DNA from: JADGGM01 sp027307005
GTDB taxonomy: Bacteria > Gemmatimonadota > Gemmatimonadetes > Gemmatimonadales > Gemmatimonadaceae
Assembly (NCBI GenBank): GCA_035455745.1
Contig: DATIEP010000049.1
Coordinates: forward strand, 1-64,000
Direction of reading: 5' to 3'
DNA length: 64,000 bases
In this document: one piece after another, positions 1-7,722 of the stretch
How positions within the stretch are numbered: the stretch's first letter is position 1
How the letters are laid out: each line of letters starts with the position of its first letter
Position numbers and translations under genes: made by a program
Notes under the pieces: model-generated
What the model was told of the DNA's origin: nothing
Databases searched by the model: none
Seen by the model: only the letters and a program-made list of their open reading frames with translations

Positions 1-752
1 TCCACGCCGGCCATCTCCTGGAACCCGCCGGTGCGCAGCCGGAAGCCCGTCTTCATCTCATCGAACACGAGCACCGCGCCTAACGCATCGCACGCGCGGC
101 GCGCTTCGGCCAGCCACTCGCCTGACGGGAGCCGCTCGATCACCGGCTCGATGATGATCGCGGCCAGGCGGTCGCCGGCCGCGCGCGCCGCGTCGGCAAG
201 CGCCTCGACGTCGTCGAACGGCACAGGGCGAAAGTCTTCGTGGGCGCCCGCGGGAACGCCGGCCGCACTGCTCCACCAGTCGAGCCACCCGAAGTAGCCG
301 GCGCCGATCACGAGCGGCCGGCCCGTGAACGCGCGCGCGATGCGAATCGCCGCGGCCACGCCTTCGGCGCCGCTCTTGAGGAATCGCACCTGCTCCGCGC
401 ATGGAATCACTTCGCACAGTCGCTCGGCGACCTCCACCTCGAGCACGTGCGAGAGGCCCGCCACGTTGCCCTGCCTCACGGCGTCGGTCACGGCGTGCGT
501 CACGCCTTCGTGCGCGTAGCCCAACGCGACCGCGCCGAGGGCCATCGTGCAATCCACGAGCTCGGTGCCGCGCGTCGTCGTGAGGCGGCATCCCGATGCG
601 CGCACGAAGTGTGTGAGCGAGCCATCCCAGTCGGGGCCGACGAGCGCGTCAGGCCGTTTGCTTCCCGTCGACGAACCACCCGGGATCACCGCGGCGGCGC
701 GTGCGCGCCAATCGGCATCCACGACGGCTGTTGACGGAGACGGCAGAGCCAT
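1..752 (-). CDS. Class-III aminotransferase, glutamate-1-semialdehyde aminomutase type (partial)
   Basis: The reading frame runs from an ATG at 752 off the left edge, so about 250 N-terminal residues are present and the C-terminal half, with the expected PLP lysine, is missing. The visible part fits class-III PLP aminotransferases of the HemL type. It has an FLKSGAEGVAAAIRIAR segment (substrate/cofactor loop), an AAIIIEP segment and the FDEMKTGFR motif, whose Asp normally contacts the PLP pyridine ring. HemL makes 5-aminolevulinate for haem, but many relatives act on other amino sugars or amino acids. The neighbours are carbohydrate genes, so I do not assign hemL. It lies 32 bp downstream of the TrmJ-like gene in the same direction and is probably co-transcribed with it. 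Confidence 0.85.
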   Translation of the reverse strand, partial: MALPSPSTAVVDADWRARAAAVIPGGSSTGSKRPDALVGPDWDGSLTHFVRASGCRLTTTRGTELVDCTMALGAVALGYAHEGVTHAVTDAVRQGNVAGLSHVLEVEVAERLCEVIPCAEQVRFLKSGAEGVAAAIRIARAFTGRPLVIGAGYFGWLDWWSSAAGVPAGAHEDFRPVPFDDVEALADAARAAGDRLAAIIIEPVIERLPSGEWLAEARRACDALGAVLVFDEMKTGFRLRTGGFQEMAGV

Positions 753-784
753 GTGATGGAAAAAGTCCGGACCGCGCTCGTGCG

Positions 785-1534
785 TCAAGGGTCGGCGCGG
801 GCGCGGTCCAGCGCTCGCAACGTTTCGAGCGCCATCGCGCGCAGCAGCTCGATCTCGCGCGCATCGGGCGCGGCGCGATACGACAGCGACCGCACGGTGC
901 GCAGGATGAGCTCGGCGTTGCGCGTGCGAAAGAAGCCGAGCCCTGCGAGTGCGCGCTCGACGTCGGCGAAGAGGCGCTCGTATTGCGCCGACGTCGCTGG
1001 CGGCGCGTCCTTGCGCGGCGGCGCGACGCGGCGCGACACATTCGCGGCGGCCAGGTGCAGCTCGTACAGCGCCACCAACACGGCCTGCGCGAGATTGAGG
1101 GACGCATGGTGCGTCGTCGGGATGGTGACGACGACGTGCACACGATCCAGCGCCTCGTTGGACAGTCCTTTGTCTTCGCGACCGAAGAGCAGCGCGACGG
1201 GATGGTCGGCGGCGTGCGTCACGGCTTCGGCTGCGGCTTCGCGCGGCGCGGCCAGCCGCCACTTGGCGCTGCGCCGGCGCGCCGTGAAGCCGGCCACGAA
1301 CACGCAGTCGCCTAACGCATCGTCCAGCGTGTCGTAATGCTCGATGCGCTCGGCGACATCCCTGGTGTCATGCGCCACGCGTTCGATGCGCGATCGATCG
1401 TACGCCACCGGCCGCACGAGGCGCAGGGTGGTCACGCCCATGTTCTTCATCGCGCGTACGGTGGCCGCGATGTTCACCGGATCCTGCGGCTCATCGAGCA
1501 CGAGGCGGACGCGCGAGAGCGCCGACTCAGCCAT
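785..1534 (-). CDS. trmJ: SPOUT-family RNA 2'-O-methyltransferase, TrmJ-like
   Basis: The 249-residue protein is a SpoU/TrmH-type (SPOUT) RNA ribose methyltransferase. All three family motifs are present: an N-terminal RLVLDEPQDPVNIAATVRAM block, LLFGREDKGLS in the middle, and IPTTHHASLNLAQAVLVALYE, which forms the SAM-binding knot. The C-terminal helical extension (about 70 residues after the knot) is as in TrmJ, which methylates the ribose of tRNA position 32. A related rRNA or tRNA methylase is the alternative. Its ATG overlaps the end of the upstream heparinase-like gene by 8 bp, so translation of the two is probably coupled although the functions seem unrelated. Confidence 0.85.
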   Translation of the reverse strand: MAESALSRVRLVLDEPQDPVNIAATVRAMKNMGVTTLRLVRPVAYDRSRIERVAHDTRDVAERIEHYDTLDDALGDCVFVAGFTARRRSAKWRLAAPREAAAEAVTHAADHPVALLFGREDKGLSNEALDRVHVVVTIPTTHHASLNLAQAVLVALYELHLAAANVSRRVAPPRKDAPPATSAQYERLFADVERALAGLGFFRTRNAELILRTVRSLSYRAAPDAREIELLRAMALETLRALDRARADP

Positions 1535-4259
1535 CGATCTTGAAGCGCAACGCGTGGGACGGCGATTCGCGGTCGCCGCGAAGGTAGACGCGCTCGCCGG
1601 CGCCGCCGCTCAGCACGAGCTGGCCGCGGCGTCGTTCGCGCTCCGGACCCATGTCGTTGACCACGACTTGAATCGCGACGGTGCGATCCGGCGCATCGAG
1701 CGCGCCCAACGGGACTTCGAGGCGCATCGTGTAGCCGTCGGCGGTGCGGTTCCAGGTCGCGACGAGCGGAACGTCGTCGCGCGCGCCGTCGGCGACGTGG
1801 ACGCGCACGGCGTGCGGCTCGATCTGCGGCACGGCGAGCCACGCCATCGGTCTCGACTCGGCGTCGGTCCAGATGTGCAGCTGCGCACCGTCGCTGTTGA
1901 TGTCCGGGTACTCGTTGTCCAACCGCGGATCAACGGCATCGGGCGGGCGAAAAATCACGGGCGATTTCCCCACCTGCACCGTGACGACCAACGCGGCGTG
2001 CTCGACGCCCAACGAGACCTGCGCGGTGGGTGAGCCGGCATCGCTCCACGTGTCCTCCGATGCGCGGTAGGCGTGTTCGCCGAGCGTGAATTCCACGGGC
2101 GACGCCGGCGCCGCCGGCAGGCGGATCGGCGGCGCGGAGCGCGCAGGCGGTCGCGGCTCGGCGCGTGCCGGCGCCGCGACGCGTCCGCCGAACGCCATGC
2201 TGCTCCGGGCGCCGTGCGTGTCGAAAGCGACGGTCCACTGGTCGTCCACGAGACGGTGCGTGTGGGTCGACCCATCGGCGAGGGTGGCGACGAGCGCGTC
2301 GCCGTCGAGGCGCGCGGCGCTCACCGCGCCATCCCAGTTCCAGAGCGTCGTGACGGCGCCCGTCTCACCTCGACTGCGGACCAGATAGAACGCGCGCTCA
2401 CCCTGTCCCGGCGCGCCGGGGCCCGTCGCGCGCCAGAGCTCGGCGGGCGCGGCCGGCATGACGAACGCGGCCGCCGTATTTCGCCGCTCGATGACGATGG
2501 CCGCTCCGCCTAACGCGTGCGCGACTTCGGCGCCGCGAACGAACACGAATCCATCCGTGGTCGCCGGTCCGCCGTCGAGCGGGTGCGGCGCGAACGTGGT
2601 GCCGCGCGGCGCGCCCTCGAGGTGCAGCGGCAGATCGATCTGCACCGGATGGCCGCACTCCCACGACAGCCGGTCCACCGCATAGTCGGGCATGGCGACG
2701 AGCGACCGGCGGAGCCGCGTCGCGTCCGCGCCTTCGCCTAACACGACGCCGGCATCCACCCATCCGGCGCCGCCGCGCTCGTCGTACGCGCGCAGCGTCC
2801 CGTCCGCTTCCGCTTGCGAGCGACCGTCCGCGAGCGGCGCGTTGTGTGCCAGCGTGCTCCGGTACCAGTGGAGCGACGGATCGACGTACGAGCCCGTGCC
2901 CATGTCGTCCAGCCAGCGGTCCGCGCCGCGCGACAGCAGCAGATTCAGGCGATCCGGATGTCCGTGGCCGCCGCCCGAATGGCCGTAGTCGAGCGCGAGG
3001 TACGTGCGGCCGGCATCGCGCCGCAGCACGGCCAACCCCTGGCCGGCGAGCAACGCCGAGCGCGCGGGCAGCGGAGCGAGCCGCGGCAGCGTCTCGCGCG
3101 CCAGGAGCAACGACCGCCAGCCGAGGTCCGCTCTGCCTAACGCTGTCGCCGCCTCGTTCCGTTCCGAGTCCGCCGTCGAGCGCCAGCGGCCGGTGTCGCC
3201 GCGCGGCGCGTCGCATCCCTCGTACAGCGTCCAGAGCGCGCCCAACAGCCGCGGGTCGTCGCGCCGGGCCACGCCCAGCTCGCACGACTCGGCAAACCGC
3301 CACTGGCGCAGCGACACCGCATACTGGGAATCGCGCCGCGAGGGAAACGTGAAGTCGGGCAGCGCCGACGCCAGCGGCGTGGCGAATCCCTCGGCGAACC
3401 GGTCGCCTAACGACGGCGGCACGGGCACCCCGACCCGCTCCATCATCGTCACCCCGTACCAGAGGCCGCGGTGCGCGAACAGGTGATAGTTCTCGCCCTC
3501 GTACCACGTGCCGTCGGCGAGGAGCCCGCTCGCCAGCTGCGCCAGCACGCCCGACGGACTCGCAATCGCCCGCTGCGCCAGTCGCGCCTCGCCCAACAGC
3601 GTGCCGCCGGCCAGCAGCGCGGCATCGTTCCACACCTGGCGGTTGGAGCCGCCCTCGTCGTACGACGCAATGAGCGCCATGCTCGGCTCGATGATGCGTT
3701 CGCGAACGCGCGCGCCAACCGAGCCCGCCGCGCCAATCGCTTCGAGCAGATCGAGGGCGATCGCGAGCTGGAGCACCCAGATCGACTCGAGGTACGTAGA
3801 GAAAAACGGACGCGACGGTCCGAGCACATTGTCGCGGTTCGGGTACGCGAGGTAGCGCTCGCTGTATTCGTCGAGCACCTGCAGCGCGAACGACGCGAGC
3901 GACGCATCGACGCCGAGCGCCGCCAACGTCGCCGCGTGCACGGCACGCTCGGCCAGCCAGAGCTGGTACCACGTGACCCACCACCGGTCGTGGCGCTCGC
4001 CGCGCCAGACGGCGCCATCCACCGGGCAGCGGTGCGCGTGCGCCTCGAACGGGTCGAAGGCGAGCGGAGCGCCGTGCTCGGGGCAGCGGCCGCCATCGCT
4101 GGAGAGGAGCGCTTTCCGGGCGGGAACGACCAGCGGACGCCGGGCGACCGCGCGCGCGTCGGCGCGGAGCGATTCGCCTAACGCCGCCAGCGGGGCGCCG
4201 GAAACCGCCAGGGCCGCCGCACGCGCGGCGAGCGCGTCCGCACCGATGAGCAGGCTCAC
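1527..4259 (-). CDS. Heparinase II/III-like polysaccharide lyase with C-terminal CBM9-like domain
   Basis: The GTG start at 4259 sits in a GTGA overlap with the stop of the solute-binding protein gene, giving 910 residues. The N-terminal half is an (alpha/alpha)-toroid as in alginate/heparin lyases, with GTWYEGENYHLFAHRGLWYG around residues 270-300. The heparinase II/III beta-sandwich follows, with the YGHSGGGHGHPDRLN motif that carries catalytic or metal-binding histidines. The last roughly 190 residues resemble a CBM9/DOMON-like sugar-binding sandwich (VEFTLGEHAYRASEDTW onward). No obvious signal peptide is seen, so it may act on imported oligosaccharides in the cytoplasm. It probably cleaves acidic polysaccharide fragments brought in by the adjacent ABC transporter; the substrate is unknown. 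Confidence 0.85.
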   Translation of the reverse strand: MSLLIGADALAARAAALAVSGAPLAALGESLRADARAVARRPLVVPARKALLSSDGGRCPEHGAPLAFDPFEAHAHRCPVDGAVWRGERHDRWWVTWYQLWLAERAVHAATLAALGVDASLASFALQVLDEYSERYLAYPNRDNVLGPSRPFFSTYLESIWVLQLAIALDLLEAIGAAGSVGARVRERIIEPSMALIASYDEGGSNRQVWNDAALLAGGTLLGEARLAQRAIASPSGVLAQLASGLLADGTWYEGENYHLFAHRGLWYGVTMMERVGVPVPPSLGDRFAEGFATPLASALPDFTFPSRRDSQYAVSLRQWRFAESCELGVARRDDPRLLGALWTLYEGCDAPRGDTGRWRSTADSERNEAATALGRADLGWRSLLLARETLPRLAPLPARSALLAGQGLAVLRRDAGRTYLALDYGHSGGGHGHPDRLNLLLSRGADRWLDDMGTGSYVDPSLHWYRSTLAHNAPLADGRSQAEADGTLRAYDERGGAGWVDAGVVLGEGADATRLRRSLVAMPDYAVDRLSWECGHPVQIDLPLHLEGAPRGTTFAPHPLDGGPATTDGFVFVRGAEVAHALGGAAIVIERRNTAAAFVMPAAPAELWRATGPGAPGQGERAFYLVRSRGETGAVTTLWNWDGAVSAARLDGDALVATLADGSTHTHRLVDDQWTVAFDTHGARSSMAFGGRVAAPARAEPRPPARSAPPIRLPAAPASPVEFTLGEHAYRASEDTWSDAGSPTAQVSLGVEHAALVVTVQVGKSPVIFRPPDAVDPRLDNEYPDINSDGAQLHIWTDAESRPMAWLAVPQIEPHAVRVHVADGARDDVPLVATWNRTADGYTMRLEVPLGALDAPDRTVAIQVVVNDMGPERERRRGQLVLSGGAGERVYLRGDRESPSHALRFKIDG

Positions 4260-5860
4260 TGCCGGGCGGCCGTCCGTTCGCCCAACGACCAGTCGTGCAC
4301 CGTCACCATCTCGCCGCGCAGGTCCATCCGTACGCCCGCCAGCCGTCGCGACAGCCCCTGCACGCCTTGCGCATCGTACACCCACGCGGCCGGCGCGTCG
4401 CGCTCGAGCTCGGCCTGCACCGCCAGCCACGCCGCGCGCGTGCGTTGGGCATCGGTCGCCGTGCGGGCGGCCGAGAGCAGCGAGTCGAGCCGCGGCGTGT
4501 GATAGCCGCCATAATCGAGCGCGCTGCCCGCCTGATGCGAGTCGTACATGGCCGAGAGATAGGCGAGCGACAGGTCGCCGGGGATGCCCGTGAACAGCGC
4601 ATCGAACGTCGCCGGCCGCGCGCGCGCCTCGACGAGAAACGACGCCAGGTCGCGCTGGCGGATGCGCATGGCGATCCCGATCGCCGCCATGTCGGACTGC
4701 AGCAGCTGCTCGACCGCATTGTCGCCGCTGCCCACCGTGAGCAGCGTGAAGCCTAACGGAATGCCACGGCGCGTGCGCACGCCGGTTCCGCCGCGGCGCC
4801 AGCCGGCGGCGTCGAGCAGCCAGTCCGCGGCCGCCGTATCGTGGACCACCGTGTCCGGCGATGCATCGGGATGCGCCGCCGGGACCGGTCCGGCAGCCGG
4901 CGTCCCGAATCCATAGAGCGCCGCGTTCACGATGCGGGGCCGGTCGATGGCGACGTTGATCGCCCGCCGCACGCGCGCATCGTCGAACGGGGCGCGCGTC
5001 GTATTGAAGATGAGCCCGTACGTCACGAGCGTCGGATAGCGGAGCACGCGCAGCGACGGGTCGCGCGCCGCCAGACCGGCCATCGCCGGCGAAATTCCGG
5101 CCACATCCAGCTCGCCGCTCACCAGTCCCGCGAACTTGGTCGACGGTTCGTTCACGATGGCGATCACCACCCGCCGAACGCGCGGCGGTCCGCCCAACGC
5201 CGCCGGAAACGCGTCGTTCCGCGCGAACACCCAGCGCTCGCCGGGCCGCCGCTCGACGAACCGGAACGGCCCGTTGCCCACTGGCAGCGTGTCGAACGGC
5301 GCGCGCCGCATGTCGGCGCGAGGAATGGCTGCCAGGAGATGCGCCGGGACGATCGGCAGCTCGCACAGCACCAGCGGAAAGTCGGGCTGCGCCCGCGCGA
5401 AGTGCACGGTGATCGTGGTGTCGTTAGGCGTGTCGAGACTCGTGATGCCGGCGAGGTCGGCGTAGCGCGGATAGCCGGTGCGCGGGTCGCGCGCGGCGTC
5501 GAGTGTGAACGCCACGTCCCGCGACGTCGTCATCTGCCCGTCCTGCCACGAAAGTCCCGAGACCAGCGCGAACGTGAGCGCCGTGCGATCGGCCGACCAG
5601 CTCCATCGATTCGCGTAATACGCCACGGGTCGAAGCGCGCTGTCGTAGCGCGCCAACGTCACGAACAACATGTAGCGCTGGATCTGCTGGGCGAGCGGAT
5701 GGATGGTCACGAGCGGATTGCCCGACTCGAGGTCCGCACCCGAGGCGTAGACGACCGTATCGACCGGTGTCGCCGACGCCGCGCAACCGGCGAGCGCACT
5801 TACGGCGAGCGCAAGAAGCAACGTCCCCACGGTTGACGCGCGCGCGCGGCGACGCATCAT
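4256..5860 (-). CDS. ABC transporter family-5 substrate-binding lipoprotein
   Basis: The protein of about 534 residues starts MMRRRARAST and has a lipoprotein signal ending in a lipobox (SALAGC). It is therefore exported and lipid-anchored. The body matches family-5 periplasmic solute-binding proteins (DppA/OppA class): an early YASGADLESGNPL segment, GLSWQDGQMTTSRDVAFTLD, and INVAIDRPRIV in the C-terminal lobe. The family binds peptides, nickel or oligosaccharides. The flanking lyase and mannosidase favour a sugar ligand, which is inference. The gene runs opposite to its two presumed permease genes, and the two start codons are only 6 bp apart. No ATPase subunit gene is present nearby. Confidence 0.88.
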   Translation of the reverse strand: MMRRRARASTVGTLLLALAVSALAGCAASATPVDTVVYASGADLESGNPLVTIHPLAQQIQRYMLFVTLARYDSALRPVAYYANRWSWSADRTALTFALVSGLSWQDGQMTTSRDVAFTLDAARDPRTGYPRYADLAGITSLDTPNDTTITVHFARAQPDFPLVLCELPIVPAHLLAAIPRADMRRAPFDTLPVGNGPFRFVERRPGERWVFARNDAFPAALGGPPRVRRVVIAIVNEPSTKFAGLVSGELDVAGISPAMAGLAARDPSLRVLRYPTLVTYGLIFNTTRAPFDDARVRRAINVAIDRPRIVNAALYGFGTPAAGPVPAAHPDASPDTVVHDTAAADWLLDAAGWRRGGTGVRTRRGIPLGFTLLTVGSGDNAVEQLLQSDMAAIGIAMRIRQRDLASFLVEARARPATFDALFTGIPGDLSLAYLSAMYDSHQAGSALDYGGYHTPRLDSLLSAARTATDAQRTRAAWLAVQAELERDAPAAWVYDAQGVQGLSRRLAGVRMDLRGEMVTVHDWSLGERTAARQ

Positions 5861-5866
5861 CACTCG

Positions 5867-6847
5867 ATGCGTCACCTCGTTCGCCGGCTGCTCGATGCCG
5901 TCGTGCTGCTCTGGCTCGTACTCACGCTCACGTTCCTCCTCCTCCGCGCCGCGCCGGGTGATCCGACGGCGCTGCTCGTGTCTCCCACCGCGAGCGCGGC
6001 CGATGCGGCCCGCGCCCGAGCGCGTCTCGGACTCGACCGTCCGCTGTGGGTACAATATGAGCGCTGGGCAGGGGGCATTCTCAAGGGCGATCTCGGCGAG
6101 AGCTTCGCGGAACATCGTCCGGTGTCACAGCTGCTCGCGCGCGCGCTGCCCGTCTCGCTCGGACTCGGCCTTTCATCGCTGGCTTTGACGTTCCTGTTCG
6201 GCATCGCACTCGGCGCCGCGCAAGCCGCGCGACGCGGAACGGGGAGCGACACCGTGCTCACGATATTGACGACGTCGGTGTACGCCGCGCCCAGCTACTG
6301 GCTGGCGCTCGCATTGGTGGCGTGCTTCACGTACGGCGCCGCGCGCTGGGGATTTCCGCATGCGCTCCGGCTGCCGGCATTCGGCGTGCGCGATCCGGGA
6401 TCCACGTCGACGGGCGTCGCCGCGACGGCCGATGTGTTGCGACACGCGATCCTGCCGGTGCTGACCCTCACGGCGATCGGCGCGGCCGGCATCGCGCGGT
6501 ACACGCGGACGATTGCCGGCGACTTGCTGCGCGCCGACTTCGTGCGGACGGCGCGTGCCAAGGGCGTGCGACCGGTGGTGGTCTATGCGCGCCACGTGAT
6601 GACCAACGCAATGCCGCCCCTCATCGTGCTATTCGCGTTGGCGCTCCCCGGCGTCCTGGCCGGCTCGGTGTTCGTCGAGGTCGTCTTCGCATGGCCGGGC
6701 ATGGGCCGCTTGATGGTGGATTCGATTTTCGCGCGCGATTATCCGGTGGTGATGGGCGCGGCGGCGCTCTACGCCGCGTTAGTCATCCTGGCCAACCTCG
6801 CCGGCGACCTCGCGCTGCCGCTGGTCGATCCGAGGCGCCGCTCGTGA
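5867..6847 (+). CDS. ABC transporter permease, DppB/OppB type
   Basis: This 326-residue protein is the first inner-membrane permease of a family-5 uptake system. It starts MRHLVRRLLDAVVLLW, as is usual for DppB-like permeases, and the first membrane helix is followed by RAAPGDPTALLVSP. The conserved EAA loop, which docks on the ATPase, is seen as RTARAKGVRPVVVYARHVMTN, and FAWPGMGRL is the typical C-terminal motif. Its stop overlaps the GTG of the next permease by 4 bp (GTGA). The N-terminus fits the family so well that a start far downstream is unlikely, although the divergent gene begins only 6 bp away. Confidence 0.92.
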   Translation: MRHLVRRLLDAVVLLWLVLTLTFLLLRAAPGDPTALLVSPTASAADAARARARLGLDRPLWVQYERWAGGILKGDLGESFAEHRPVSQLLARALPVSLGLGLSSLALTFLFGIALGAAQAARRGTGSDTVLTILTTSVYAAPSYWLALALVACFTYGAARWGFPHALRLPAFGVRDPGSTSTGVAATADVLRHAILPVLTLTAIGAAGIARYTRTIAGDLLRADFVRTARAKGVRPVVVYARHVMTNAMPPLIVLFALALPGVLAGSVFVEVVFAWPGMGRLMVDSIFARDYPVVMGAAALYAALVILANLAGDLALPLVDPRRRS

Positions 6848-7677
6848 CCGTAGGCCGCCGGCGCCTCGACCGCCGCGCGCGCGCGGCGCTCGTCGTGCTC
6901 GGTGCGCTCGTCCTGGCGGCCATCCTCGTGCCGCCGCTCGCGCCGACGGACCCGCGCGCCATCGGCAACGTGTTGGCGCTCCGGTTTCTGCCGCCGCTCG
7001 CGACCGATCCGTTAGGCCACTGGCATCTGCTGGGCACGGATGCCTTCGGCCGCGACCTGTTCACGCGGATGATGCTGGCCTCGCGCGTCTCGCTGCTCGT
7101 CGGGTTCGCCGGCTCACTGCTGGCCGGCCTCGCCGGTATTGCCGTTGGCGCGGTGGCCGCGTGGGCAGGCGGCGTGGTGGACCGCGTGACCATGGCGGTG
7201 AGCGACACGCTGCTGGCGATCCCTCGTCTCGTGCTGCTCCTCGTCGCCGCGGCCTTGTGGCCGCCGGGCGCGGTGATGGTGGTGCTGATTCTCACCGCCA
7301 CCGGATGGATGGGCGTCGCGCGGCTGGTGCGCGCCGAGGTGCTGGGCGTGCGCACGCATGCGTACGTCGAAGCGGCGCATGCGCTCGGCGCCCGCTCGCG
7401 CCGGGTGCTGTGGCGCCACGTCCTGCCTAACGCACTCGGCCCGGCCATCGTGGCGATCACGCTCGGCGTCGGCAGCGCGATCTTGCTCGAGAGCGGCCTC
7501 TCGTTCCTCGGCCTCGGCATCCAGCCGCCGAATCCGAGCTGGGGCAACATGATCGCCGACGGCCGCGAGGCCATCGTGATGGCGCCGTGGGCGGCGCTGG
7601 CGCCGGGCCTGGCCCTCATTGCCACCGTGACGTGCTGCACGCTGTTGGGCGACTCGCTCTCCGACGCCGGCGCCTAA
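6844..7677 (+). CDS. ABC transporter permease, DppC/OppC type
   Basis: The second permease of the pair begins at a GTG overlapping the previous stop (GTGA) and encodes 277 residues. Recognisable features are the N-terminal helix after VTVGRRRLDR, the HLLGTDAFGRDLFTRM motif typical of DppC-like proteins, the EAA loop around VEAAHALGARSRRVLWRH, and a C-terminal SFLGLGIQPPNPSWG motif. It should heterodimerise with the DppB-type subunit and use a substrate-binding protein such as the divergently encoded lipoprotein. The ATPase subunit must be encoded elsewhere. Confidence 0.92.
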   Translation: MTVGRRRLDRRARAALVVLGALVLAAILVPPLAPTDPRAIGNVLALRFLPPLATDPLGHWHLLGTDAFGRDLFTRMMLASRVSLLVGFAGSLLAGLAGIAVGAVAAWAGGVVDRVTMAVSDTLLAIPRLVLLLVAAALWPPGAVMVVLILTATGWMGVARLVRAEVLGVRTHAYVEAAHALGARSRRVLWRHVLPNALGPAIVAITLGVGSAILLESGLSFLGLGIQPPNPSWGNMIADGREAIVMAPWAALAPGLALIATVTCCTLLGDSLSDAGA

Positions 7678-7722
7678 CGCCACGTTCCGGACCGCCGGCG
7701 CAGCGCGCCCGACCCGAGCGCG

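Noticed and set aside
1527..6115. Long continuation of the lyase and lipoprotein frames upstream of the chosen starts
   Set aside because: High GC keeps antisense and off-frame sequence open. The upstream parts lack family similarity and overlap better-supported genes.
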